Of a stretch of DNA of 5,880 bases, positions 1 to 5,073 are shown piece by piece. The DNA is from Geoglobus sp. (GTDB lineage: Archaea > Halobacteriota > Archaeoglobi > Archaeoglobales > Archaeoglobaceae). Every line of letters starts with the position of its first letter. Position 1 is the first letter of the stretch. Below the pieces are notes generated by a model that was given only the letters and a program-made list of their open reading frames with translations, ran no database searches and was not told the origin of the DNA. The translations under genes and the position numbers were made by a program. The stretch is from assembly GCA_015523645.1 (NCBI GenBank), contig WAJY01000236.1, positions 1 to 5,880 of the forward strand, read 5' to 3'.

Positions 1-165
1 CTTCTTACCATTATCCGATGAGTGTGATAACTTCTTTTCAGATTCTAACTTTGCCTGTGGGAGTTTTGAAAGTTCCAAAAATTTGTTTATTAGCATGATC
101 TGTTCAAGGAATCTACGTCCATCCGGGGTTATTTCCCATATTTTCACCCAGGGAGTGGTATCCAT
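1..165 (-). CDS. Second half of the winged-helix gene in the -1 frame, cut by window edge
   Basis: The frame is open from 183 to the left edge with no stop (61 codons), and its first ATG is at 165. It reads MDTTPWVKIWEITPDGRRFLE, then a long helix with IMLINKFLEL and a polar, Lys/Ser-rich stretch running off the window. The WEITPDGRRFLE segment is the typical second wing strand and terminal helix of a winged-helix domain, which the preceding frame lacks. Only a weak GGA lies before the ATG at 165, whereas nearly every other gene here has GAGG or better, so independent initiation looks poor. I read it as the 3' part of the preceding gene after a frameshift. A separate overlapping gene is the alternative. 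The 3' end is outside the window. Confidence 0.6.
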   Translation of the reverse strand, partial: MDTTPWVKIWEITPDGRRFLEQIMLINKFLELSKLPQAKLESEKKLSHSSDNGKK

Positions 166-404
166 TTTGGATCCATCGTCAACTCAACAAGCCCATATTC
201 CTTGAGGTTTTCAAGGACTCTTTTGATCCTTTCTTTATTCCTACCATGATACCTACCAAACCTCTTAACAATCCTTTTTTGCATTATCCCTCCTGGAGGG
301 GCCATTTTTAAAAATTGAAGAATTCTGATTTTTAGGACTATGTCTGTGTAAAATTTCCTCGTTTCGTTCAGATCTCCATTTATGTAGATATCTGCCATCT
401 GCAT
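144..404 (-). CDS. Winged-helix DNA-binding protein, truncated by frameshift, 86 aa
   Basis: Residues 1-74 read as a helix-turn-helix: a first helix (LKIRILQFLKMAPP), a second (QKRIVKRFGRY) and a basic recognition helix with NKERIKRVLENLKEYGLVE. A winged helix should then continue with two strands. Instead this frame gives 12 unlikely residues (LTMDPKWIPLPG) and stops. The expected continuation, including WEITPDGRRFLE, is found in the -1 frame from about position 183. One missing base near 178-186 would restore a protein of at least 135 residues. The ATG at 404 is chosen because GAGGTG lies ten bases upstream, overlapping the preceding stop; an ATG at 428 is also in frame but overlaps the upstream gene. 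A DNA-binding regulator or replication factor is likely. Whether the break is a real mutation or a sequencing error cannot be told from one sequence. Confidence 0.72.
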   Translation of the reverse strand: MQMADIYINGDLNETRKFYTDIVLKIRILQFLKMAPPGGIMQKRIVKRFGRYHGRNKERIKRVLENLKEYGLVELTMDPKWIPLPG

Positions 405-411
405 TGAAGAA

Positions 412-1080
412 CTACACCTCAGTCTCATCGTAGATTTTCCCGATCACCTCGAGCTCTTGCTTCAGCCTTTTCCTTGTTTCATCTCTGAGGGAATAGTTCT
501 GCTTGACGAGCTTAATTCTACGCTTGTCTTTTGGGTCTTTGATGAGCTCTGCATCAAAATCGACATAATTGGCAAATATATGCATGAAGAATCTCGCTAC
601 ACTCCTTGTGATGTCAAGTTTAACTTCCTCTGCTGTCTTGATAATATCCTCGATATAAGATTCATCAGGTAACCTCTCGTAAAGCTGTTTTACCGCATTG
701 TATTCAAAGGCCCTTGACCACTGTGTCTTACCGTTCTTTACAACTCTGATGAGTAGCTTACCCTCATGGGTGGCGTAGTTGAAAGAACTATGATGAACCC
801 ATTTTATGTTGGAATCCTGTAACTCTCTGTCTTTAGATCGCTTTTTTGCTGATTGTTCAACTCCTTGTGAATCCAGCTTACCAGCTGATTTAGAAACAAA
901 CCCTCTATCTATCTCAAGGGACTCTGTCCACTTTATGATAACCATGCCATTCTCGAAATTTGTTGAAGCATTTTGAATCGCAAATCTCTGTTTTACCCTC
1001 TCCAGTACCTTAATCATCCTGTCAATGTCCAATGCATGAGGTTTAAGAGAGATGGTGATGCCAACGAGTATTTTTCCCAT
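412..1080 (-). CDS. Unknown protein, 222 aa, next to exonuclease
   Basis: Not recognised. The N-terminal part (about 1-60) looks like an alpha/beta unit with MGKILVGITISLKP, then a helix (DIDRMIKVLERVKQRF), then GMVIIKWTESLE. A polar linker (about 62-90, SKSAGKLDSQGVEQSAKKRS) follows. A second unit has two strands (KLLIRVVKNGK and TQWSRAFEYNAV), then helices with LYERLPDESYIEDIIKTAEEVK. A conserved-looking FFMHIFANYVDFDAELIKDPKDKRR follows, and a basic helical C-terminus. The two-part layout with a flexible basic linker suits a nucleic-acid-binding protein, but that is inference. The ATG at 1080 is preferred over the TTG at 1101 because GAGG lies six bases before it and the exonuclease stop is one base away. 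Stop and next start are seven bases apart. Tight linkage to the exonuclease suggests a shared process. Confidence 0.8.
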   Translation of the reverse strand: MGKILVGITISLKPHALDIDRMIKVLERVKQRFAIQNASTNFENGMVIIKWTESLEIDRGFVSKSAGKLDSQGVEQSAKKRSKDRELQDSNIKWVHHSSFNYATHEGKLLIRVVKNGKTQWSRAFEYNAVKQLYERLPDESYIEDIIKTAEEVKLDITRSVARFFMHIFANYVDFDAELIKDPKDKRRIKLVKQNYSLRDETRKRLKQELEVIGKIYDETEV

Positions 1081-1081
1081 C

Positions 1082-1690
1082 TTATCCCTCACAACCATCA
1101 AATTCTATCGCTACATCGAGATTGTAACGTCGCTGGATATTGTGCTTGCAGAGATCTTTCAGCGTGAAAAACAGGTAATGGAGAGTCTCGATGTCTTTTC
1201 GGCAGTGGTGCATTATTGCCTGAAAATTTCTTTCCTGGTAGAGTCTGGGGATGTCGGAGCCTGATAACTCAGTATCGTAAGGGATGTCGAGGAATTCTGC
1301 GATATCCTTGAGTTTTATGTTACGGTTACTGGTGAGAAGATACCTTGTCACAACGTACATGAGATCTACACGGTAAAGCTGACGAATACGAGCTATCAGA
1401 TCTGATCCCAATTCATGTTTTAGAGCTCTTGCCGAGAGAAATGGCAGATCGAAGTTTATAATGTTGTAGCCTACAAGGCAGTTGCTCTCACTGGAGAGGA
1501 GTTCATGTATTGCGTTGATGATTAAATCATCTTCATCCATTCTGTCTCTGGAAAAGTATCTGACTTCAAGTCCCAGGTAATCAAGATCCTTCAATGTTCC
1601 AACAGCAATCATGACAATCTCATGTTCGAGAGGGGATAAGCCTGTGGTTTCGATATCCAGGAAAACTGGAGTTAGTCTCAGGAGCTTCAT
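1082..1690 (-). CDS. DEDD-superfamily 3'-5' exonuclease (DnaQ/PolB-exonuclease type), 202 aa
   Basis: The protein has the three exonuclease motifs of the RNase H-like DEDD superfamily. ExoI is FLDIETTGLSP with D12 and E14, ExoII is LVGYNIINFDLPFL with D81, and ExoIII is MHHCRKDIETL with D166. These four acids bind two metal ions for removal of nucleotides from 3' ends. The ExoII form and the LKDIAEFLDIP...GSDIPRLY section resemble stand-alone relatives of the family-B polymerase exonuclease, which normally have Tyr-x3-Asp in ExoIII. Here His162 takes the Tyr position, while His161 gives the His-x4-Asp spacing of the DEDDh group. There is no polymerase domain and the length suits a complete single-domain enzyme. 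GAGGTGA lies four bases before the ATG. Proofreading in trans, or nucleic-acid processing for the element, are likely roles by context with PCNA. Confidence 0.9.
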   Translation of the reverse strand: MKLLRLTPVFLDIETTGLSPLEHEIVMIAVGTLKDLDYLGLEVRYFSRDRMDEDDLIINAIHELLSSESNCLVGYNIINFDLPFLSARALKHELGSDLIARIRQLYRVDLMYVVTRYLLTSNRNIKLKDIAEFLDIPYDTELSGSDIPRLYQERNFQAIMHHCRKDIETLHYLFFTLKDLCKHNIQRRYNLDVAIEFDGCEG

Positions 1691-1863
1691 GCTATCACCT
1701 CAACTCTTAAAGGGCAGTTTTCCTCTCCTATGCATTCCGGCTCTCTATGGTTTAACGTGAGCATGCATGTGCCTGTGCTACGCTTCCAGATGCATTCCTT
1801 GTTGAACCGTGGTCTCTCTCTTCTCAAAAAGAGAAATTGGTCGGACCCAAGAACTTCGATCAT
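1687..1863 (-). CDS. Cys4 miniprotein, 58 aa, between DUF5131 and exonuclease genes
   Basis: This 58-residue frame exactly fills the space between two larger genes. Its ATG overlaps the DUF5131 stop as ATGA, and its TGA overlaps the exonuclease ATG as ATGA. GGAGGTG lies five bases before the start. The N-terminal half is basic (LFLRRERPRFNK). The C-terminal half carries four cysteines, C24, C33, C45 and C50, arranged as two similar halves that both begin with Glu-Cys-Ile (KECIWKRSTGTC and PECIGEENC). That repeat is also visible at DNA level as GAATGCAT twice. One structural zinc is the simplest reading; an iron-sulfur cluster or disulfides are alternatives. No family was recognised. The exonuclease's GAGGTGA is inside its 3' end, so the two are probably translationally coupled. 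Confidence 0.72.
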   Translation of the reverse strand: MIEVLGSDQFLFLRRERPRFNKECIWKRSTGTCMLTLNHREPECIGEENCPLRVEVIA

Positions 1864-2579
1864 GCTTCCACCTCCGGTTCCGGGAATTCCTGACGGTCTC
1901 CAAGCATTTCCTTGATCTCACCGAGGTTGTCTTTCAAAAACACAGGGATGTCGAGGTAATCGGCTTTCTTGATGATACTCTCCACCCACTCTGGCTTCGG
2001 TGGTTTGGCTCCTGGACCTGTTTGTGCTCCAATGATGATCCAGTCAATATCGTGAAGGACTGGATACACTGGGCCAATGAGTGGCTCAAAAGAGATGAAA
2101 CGAGGACCCTGATGGCTAACACCTGGATCCGCTATCCACCTGATCCTCCATATTGCGCCCTGATGCTCCACTGTGGTTCCAAGCCAGAGGTTGTTGGGTA
2201 GGTGTTTCCCCTGATATCTCTCTAAAGATGTTGAGGTTGGCCATGGAAAAAAAGCATGAATATTGTTGGGTGCTTTTGTTAAGATTTGAAACTGGTGATG
2301 TGGCAAATCCCAGATTACTCTGAAAATTTTCCATACCCAGTTTTGAGGTACCCAGGATCCAAATAAATCAGCCATCGAGCAAACGAAGATCTTTGATGGT
2401 TTCTTGAGTTTGTAGGGCTCATGGAGTCTTTCAGGCCAGAAAGTTGGCTTAAATCCATTGTATCTATGCTTAAGTAGCCCCTTAGCAAGACGGCGGGCAT
2501 AGCAGTAAGGACAACCATGCAAGCAACCTGTTACAGGGTTCCACGTAAAATCAGTCCACTCGATTTTAGTCCTGTTCAT
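1860..2579 (-). CDS. Gp37/Gp68 (DUF5131) family protein, radical-SAM-like, 239 aa
   Basis: The opening KIEWTDFTWNPVTGC and the Cys motif C19-x3-C23-x2-C26 (CLHGCPYCYA) are characteristic of the phage Gp37/Gp68 family. CX3CX2C is the motif with which radical-SAM enzymes hold a 4Fe-4S cluster to cleave S-adenosylmethionine. Further family features are VCSMADLFGSWVP at about 66-78, FQILTKAP at about 97-104, LWLGTTVE at about 131-138, ISFEPLIGPV at about 162-171, and IIIGAQTGPGAKPPKPEWV at about 181-199, followed by IPVFLKDNLG. The length is normal and the protein looks complete. The substrate of the family is not established to my knowledge. It is often paired with a three-Cys-motif partner (TcmP) gene, and none is visible here. 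GGAGG lies seven bases before the ATG. Both ends overlap miniprotein genes by 4 nt. Confidence 0.9.
   Translation of the reverse strand: MNRTKIEWTDFTWNPVTGCLHGCPYCYARRLAKGLLKHRYNGFKPTFWPERLHEPYKLKKPSKIFVCSMADLFGSWVPQNWVWKIFRVIWDLPHHQFQILTKAPNNIHAFFPWPTSTSLERYQGKHLPNNLWLGTTVEHQGAIWRIRWIADPGVSHQGPRFISFEPLIGPVYPVLHDIDWIIIGAQTGPGAKPPKPEWVESIIKKADYLDIPVFLKDNLGEIKEMLGDRQEFPEPEVEA
1869..1875 (-). promoter_or_regulatory. Shine-Dalgarno (GGAGGTG) of the 58-aa miniprotein
   Basis: GGAGGTG is five bases before the ATG at 1863-1861, within the last codons of the DUF5131 gene. It is one of the strongest ribosome-binding sites in the window and is the main evidence that this very short frame is translated. 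Confidence 0.6.
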
Positions 2580-2713
2580 TCTAATGCCTCCACGAGTTTC
2601 TCCATTATCTCTTTCACTTCAAAACCCGGACAGCATTTGATAGAGATTCCTGAGATTCCTACTGTCAGGTGGTCAATTCTCTCCGTCTCCCTTGTAGTGT
2701 TTGCAGTTATCAT
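2576..2713 (-). CDS. Miniprotein, 45 aa, coupled to the DUF5131 gene
   Basis: This short frame encodes 45 residues beginning MITANTTRETERIDHL, with SIKCCPGFEVKEIMEKLVEALE at the end written here in brief as strand, CC-Pro-Gly turn, then an amphipathic helix. Support for a real gene is positional: its ATG overlaps the preceding stop as ATGA, its own TGA overlaps the next ATG as ATGA, and GGAGG lies ten bases before its start. The GGAGG used by the DUF5131 gene is inside its 3' end. The vicinal Cys pair (C27, C28) is noticeable and could be a metal ligand or disulfide. No family was recognised. The sequence does not show what it does; a partner or substrate of the next protein is a guess. Confidence 0.6.
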   Translation of the reverse strand: MITANTTRETERIDHLTVGISGISIKCCPGFEVKEIMEKLVEALE

Positions 2714-2964
2714 CGACTCTCAACCTCCTCAATGATACCATAATCCTCCAAGCTGTGATCGTTGATTTTACGTAGTGGCTCAAGCTTTAACTCGAAAACA
2801 GCCCCTTTTTTGGTGACTTTCAAGAACTCTATGAGATCCTTTTTCGTTTCTGCCTTGATGGTGATGGTAATATCGATATTACTGCCATTGTTCTTCAGCT
2901 TGGCCCTGTAAGTCCTCTTTTTCATTGAATCCTCAACCCCAAGGCTGCGAATGGTGACATACAT
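2710..2964 (-). CDS. Small unknown protein downstream of PCNA, 84 aa (or 71 aa)
   Basis: Not recognised. The core (from RTYRAKLKNNGSNIDITITIK through KKDLIEFLKVTKKGAVFELKLEPL) reads as a strand, a strand, a helix and a strand, which would make a small basic alpha/beta domain. The tail (NDHSLEDYGIIEEVESR) is acidic. There are two plausible starts. The ATG at 2964 follows GGAG at eight bases and leaves a 5-base gap after PCNA. The ATG at 2925 has GAGG only five bases upstream and gives a cleaner start (MKKRTYRAKL), but leaves a 44-base gap, unusual in this operon. A GTG at 2973 overlapping the PCNA stop is a third, weaker choice. Its 3' end overlaps the 45-aa gene by 4 nt. It could be a clamp accessory protein by position only. 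Confidence 0.7.
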   Translation of the reverse strand: MYVTIRSLGVEDSMKKRTYRAKLKNNGSNIDITITIKAETKKDLIEFLKVTKKGAVFELKLEPLRKINDHSLEDYGIIEEVESR

Positions 2965-2969
2965 GGATA

Positions 2970-3710
2970 TCACTCCGTTTCGATACGAGGAGCCAGAAGG
3001 TATTCTACGGTCATGGCGATATCACTGCCATCTTTCGTTCCCAGATCGAACTGAAAGCTTGCAGGATAATCAGTGCCAAGCTGGATTGTCAGTATGTCAG
3101 AATCGATTTTAATGAAACTCTCAAGATAGTCTATGCTGAACATGCTTTTCGCCTCAGCCTTGTTGAACTCTATGAGCTCACCCTCATCTTTATAGAAGGA
3201 AATCTTTTCTACATCGCCCTCTGCCTCTACATAAAAGCCAGATTCATCAGTTCTCAGAGTAACGAAGTCAGAAATCTTCTTTCCTACAAGAATAGCCTTT
3301 TTGAAGTCTTCTGATTTAAGGGATACTGTTGCAGGAACATCGAGATCCGGAACTTTTGGTTCTCGCCTGATGTCCGATGGATCTATAGCTGCCAGAGTGT
3401 AGGTCATATTCCCACTTTGGACTGTGATTCTGCTGCCATCGAAAGCAATATTGATGAGTTCTTCCTTTTTGACCGATTTGATTATGTCTGCGATCCTGGA
3501 GATATCAGCTCCTATCGTTGTTTCTTTCTCAACCTGGTAAACCTCAAAGGACTCAGAAGGGACGTCAACTATTACTATTGCCACCTTTGCTGGATCAACT
3601 GCCCTCGCAGACATGCCATGTTTGTTGAAGTGCAATCTTGACTCACTGACGATAGCTTCCAGTCCTCTAATTGCTGTTTTGAAAACTGAAGCTTCAATGC
3701 TGGCTTCCAT
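2970..3710 (-). CDS. pcn: DNA polymerase sliding clamp (PCNA)
   Basis: The 246-residue protein has the usual length of an archaeal PCNA and appears complete. PCNA forms a trimeric ring around DNA that tethers DNA polymerase, flap endonuclease, ligase and other partners. Visible hallmarks are the N-terminal beta/alpha unit (VFKTAIRGLEAIVSE), ARAVDPAKVAIVIVDVP at about 36-51, the interdomain connector loop at about 109-126 (IDPSDIRREPKVPDLDVP), the second-domain segment EDFKKAILVGKKISD at about 134-148, MFSIDYLESFIK at about 190-201, and the C-terminal VEYLLAPRIE used in partner binding. It most resembles Archaeoglobi/Methanomicrobia clamps from memory. GAGGTGA lies six bases before the ATG. 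It sits mid-operon among unknown small genes rather than in a chromosomal replication neighbourhood. Clamps encoded by archaeal viruses are known, so an element-specific clamp for its own replication is likely, though a host copy cannot be excluded. Confidence 0.96.
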   Translation of the reverse strand: MEASIEASVFKTAIRGLEAIVSESRLHFNKHGMSARAVDPAKVAIVIVDVPSESFEVYQVEKETTIGADISRIADIIKSVKKEELINIAFDGSRITVQSGNMTYTLAAIDPSDIRREPKVPDLDVPATVSLKSEDFKKAILVGKKISDFVTLRTDESGFYVEAEGDVEKISFYKDEGELIEFNKAEAKSMFSIDYLESFIKIDSDILTIQLGTDYPASFQFDLGTKDGSDIAMTVEYLLAPRIETE

Positions 3711-3966
3711 TATATCTCACCTCTCTCATAATCTTATCAAAATCCACGATACCTCCTTGGAGCAGTTTACTTAACGCCATCTCTATGGCCATCTCTGCCT
3801 GTCTCTCATCCTCAAGCCTGAAGAATCCGAGGCGTGGCTTCTTTCTTTCAGTTATTGCAAAAAATTCGTAGCCCCTGTTCCCATTCCTGTCTTCTGTGGG
3901 TCGGAAATAAATCTCTTTGATCTCATCTGCTCTGATATAAAGCCTGCCAGTTTTTAACCAGGTCAT
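3694..3966 (-). CDS. Unknown alpha/beta protein, 90 aa, upstream of PCNA
   Basis: Not recognised as a named family. The first half looks like a short beta-sheet (RLYIRADEIKEIYFRP, then GYEFFAIT, then RLGFFRLE). The second half is a helix (QAEMAIEMALSKLLQGG) followed by a charged tail. The order IRADEIKEIYF...strand...strand...helix recalls small PH-like domains in which residues near the first strand sense a ligand or partner, but this is inference from pattern alone. There are no Cys and no membrane segments. The ATG at 3966 overlaps the preceding stop by 4 nt and has GGAG five bases upstream. The last 17 nt run into PCNA and carry PCNA's Shine-Dalgarno, so translation of this gene should influence clamp synthesis. 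Confidence 0.75.
   Translation of the reverse strand: MTWLKTGRLYIRADEIKEIYFRPTEDRNGNRGYEFFAITERKKPRLGFFRLEDERQAEMAIEMALSKLLQGGIVDFDKIMREVRYNGSQH
3717..3723 (-). promoter_or_regulatory. Shine-Dalgarno (GAGGTGA) of PCNA inside the upstream gene
   Basis: GAGGTGA is six bases before the PCNA ATG at 3710-3708 and lies within the coding part of the 90-aa gene. It therefore confirms the PCNA start and implies translational coupling with that gene. Confidence 0.65.
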
Positions 3967-4157
3967 GCTCTCTCCTCTTGCAGATCATCCTTCAAAGCTT
4001 CGAGAAAGGTCAAAAGCAGAACGGGCAGCCAGAGGAACATTGCATTAAGTATGATTTCAACTCTGTCTTTCCCTGATAGCTTTCGGGTAATTTCCAATCC
4101 GATGATCACTCCAAGCAATAGGTAAACTATAAGGATGCTGAACAGAAGCTGGATCAT
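3963..4157 (-). CDS. Small membrane protein with two hydrophobic helices, 64 aa
   Basis: The 64-residue product has two clear hydrophobic segments, about residues 3-21 (leucine- and isoleucine-rich, ending GVIIG) and 34-52 (IILNAMFLWLPVLLLTFLE). They are joined by a short basic loop (TRKLSGKDR). The C-terminus (EALKDDLQEERA) is acidic and helical. By the positive-inside rule the loop would face the cytoplasm, which puts both ends outside; this is a weak prediction for so short a protein. No family was recognised. The ATG at 4157 has GGAGG seven bases upstream, and there are 4-nt ATGA overlaps at both ends, so it is co-translated with its neighbours. A membrane anchor for a replication complex, a holin-like protein or a host-interaction factor are all possible, and the sequence does not decide among them. 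Confidence 0.75.
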   Translation of the reverse strand: MIQLLFSILIVYLLLGVIIGLEITRKLSGKDRVEIILNAMFLWLPVLLLTFLEALKDDLQEERA

Positions 4158-4672
4158 TGCTGTGCCTCCTTCTCATATTTTCCATACTTTCTCCTGAGCC
4201 TCTCTATTTCATCGATGACGACAACAACATCCCTGTTACTCACATTGCCCATACTGGCGATGAATTTCCTCAACGCATGTTTTTCATCTGCAAACCTCGC
4301 CTTCTCTATTGCATCAAGAACGGACCTGATCGTTCTCTTTGCAAGCTTCGTCTTTCCATGTAAGAATGCTTCGAGGTCGTTACGATCGAAGGAGGATTCT
4401 ATAGAAACGAAGGCAGAGCTGATCTTCTTCAGAGCTTCGACAGACTCTTCGATGAGTGATGCGTATTTGGCTATCTCTTCGTTGGTTAGAGTCTTCTCGA
4501 CTTCTTGCGAGTCCAGTGGGCATTGTTGAAGTTCTTCCAGGAATAGGATATCACCTGTGGAGAGACATACGTCTCTGTCACCATTGATGTTTGCTATTCC
4601 ATGGTATTTACATGCTGAACAGTTGGCTGGAAAGTCCATAGAATTCTCCACAGACTCAGATTGGCTTGACAT
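4154..4672 (-). CDS. Unknown protein with N-terminal Cys4 motif and helical C-terminus, 172 aa
   Basis: The family was not recognised. After about 15 disordered residues there is a possible metal site: C18-S-A-C21, C36 and C51 (CxxC-x14-C-x14-C), with H24 as a spare ligand. The even spacing and the ending QQCPLD resemble small zinc or iron-sulfur knuckles. From about residue 60 onward the sequence is strongly helical and charged, with stretches such as IEESVEALKKISSAFVSIE, LDAIEKARFADEKHALRKF and IDEIERLRRKYGKYEKEAQQ, so a helical bundle or coiled coil is likely. The ATG at 4672 has GAGGTGA seven bases upstream. The stop overlaps the next start by 4 nt. The protein could be an oligomerising adaptor; neither the Pfam family nor the metal is clear from sequence. 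Confidence 0.78.
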   Translation of the reverse strand: MSSQSESVENSMDFPANCSACKYHGIANINGDRDVCLSTGDILFLEELQQCPLDSQEVEKTLTNEEIAKYASLIEESVEALKKISSAFVSIESSFDRNDLEAFLHGKTKLAKRTIRSVLDAIEKARFADEKHALRKFIASMGNVSNRDVVVVIDEIERLRRKYGKYEKEAQQ

Positions 4673-4679
4673 CAGGCAG

Positions 4680-5072
4680 TCACCTCATAAAATCCTCCAA
4701 AACAGTTTGTTTGTTTGCAACGGACAGGACGTCAACCACAGAACCCATCATTTGTTCCCTTGGGCATGGACTGATAGTTGCGTATGGGCAACATGGGGAG
4801 CAGCAGTAAGCATCAGGGCAGCCATCACCATCTGAGTAAAACACTGGCCTTCCGCAGTTCTTGCATCTCACTTCTCCTTCTTTCAGCTCCGGATATTTCT
4901 TCAGATTTTTGTGGTATTCTTTATGGGCCTTGATTCTTAGCCACTCTATTCTGGAGTTCAGGCGTTCTATGAAGTCTAAATTTGTTGTATACTTACGGTA
5001 GCAAACAGGTCCAATGCCCTTGCGGACGCTGTCAGGGTTGCTGAGCGGTTTGCCGCAGATGCCACATCTCAC
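4680..5072 (-). CDS. DUF6011-type zinc-binding protein, 130 aa
   Basis: The N-terminus (VRCGICGKPLSNPDSVRKG followed by IGPVCYRKY) closely fits the DUF6011 pattern, in which CxxCGxxLxxPxS is followed by GxGPxC. The Cys residues of CGIC and of GPVC probably hold one zinc. A basic helical stretch follows (about residues 30-65, IERLNSRIEWLRIKAHKEY). A second Cys-rich module comes next: CKNC, then GCPDAYCCSPCCPYATISPC, with eight or more Cys in about 35 residues, enough for one or two more metal sites. DUF6011 proteins are frequent in phages and plasmids and have no settled function. The GTG start is chosen because AGGAGG is seven bases upstream and the preceding stop is one base away. The TGA stop lies inside the GAGGTGA that serves the next gene. 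Confidence is high for the gene and fair for the family. Confidence 0.78.
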   Translation of the reverse strand: MRCGICGKPLSNPDSVRKGIGPVCYRKYTTNLDFIERLNSRIEWLRIKAHKEYHKNLKKYPELKEGEVRCKNCGRPVFYSDGDGCPDAYCCSPCCPYATISPCPREQMMGSVVDVLSVANKQTVLEDFMR

Positions 5073-5073
5073 T

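Noticed and set aside
178..190. Programmed -1 ribosomal frameshift in the winged-helix gene
   Set aside because: No X-XXY-YYZ slippery heptamer is present in the reading frame at the join, so a mutation or sequence error is simpler.
1082..1690. PCNA-binding PIP box in the exonuclease or other neighbours
   Set aside because: Aromatic pairs such as the FF after HYL, and Gln-containing stretches such as QIMLINKF in the winged-helix frame, do not satisfy the Q-x-x-hydrophobic-x-x-aromatic-aromatic pattern.
1821..1835. Inverted repeat TTCTC-AAAAA-GAGAA
   Set aside because: The 5-bp stem is too weak and lies within the miniprotein coding region; no terminator signature follows in the direction of transcription.
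1934..2518. Other minus-strand frames of 62-72 codons inside the DUF5131 gene
   Set aside because: They are out of frame with a gene that carries clear family motifs along its whole length.
4215..4529. 104-codon open frame on the plus strand, and similar plus-strand frames throughout
   Set aside because: They lie opposite well-supported minus-strand genes with good Shine-Dalgarno sequences, have no recognisable domains, and no ribosome-binding site of the operon's type was seen.
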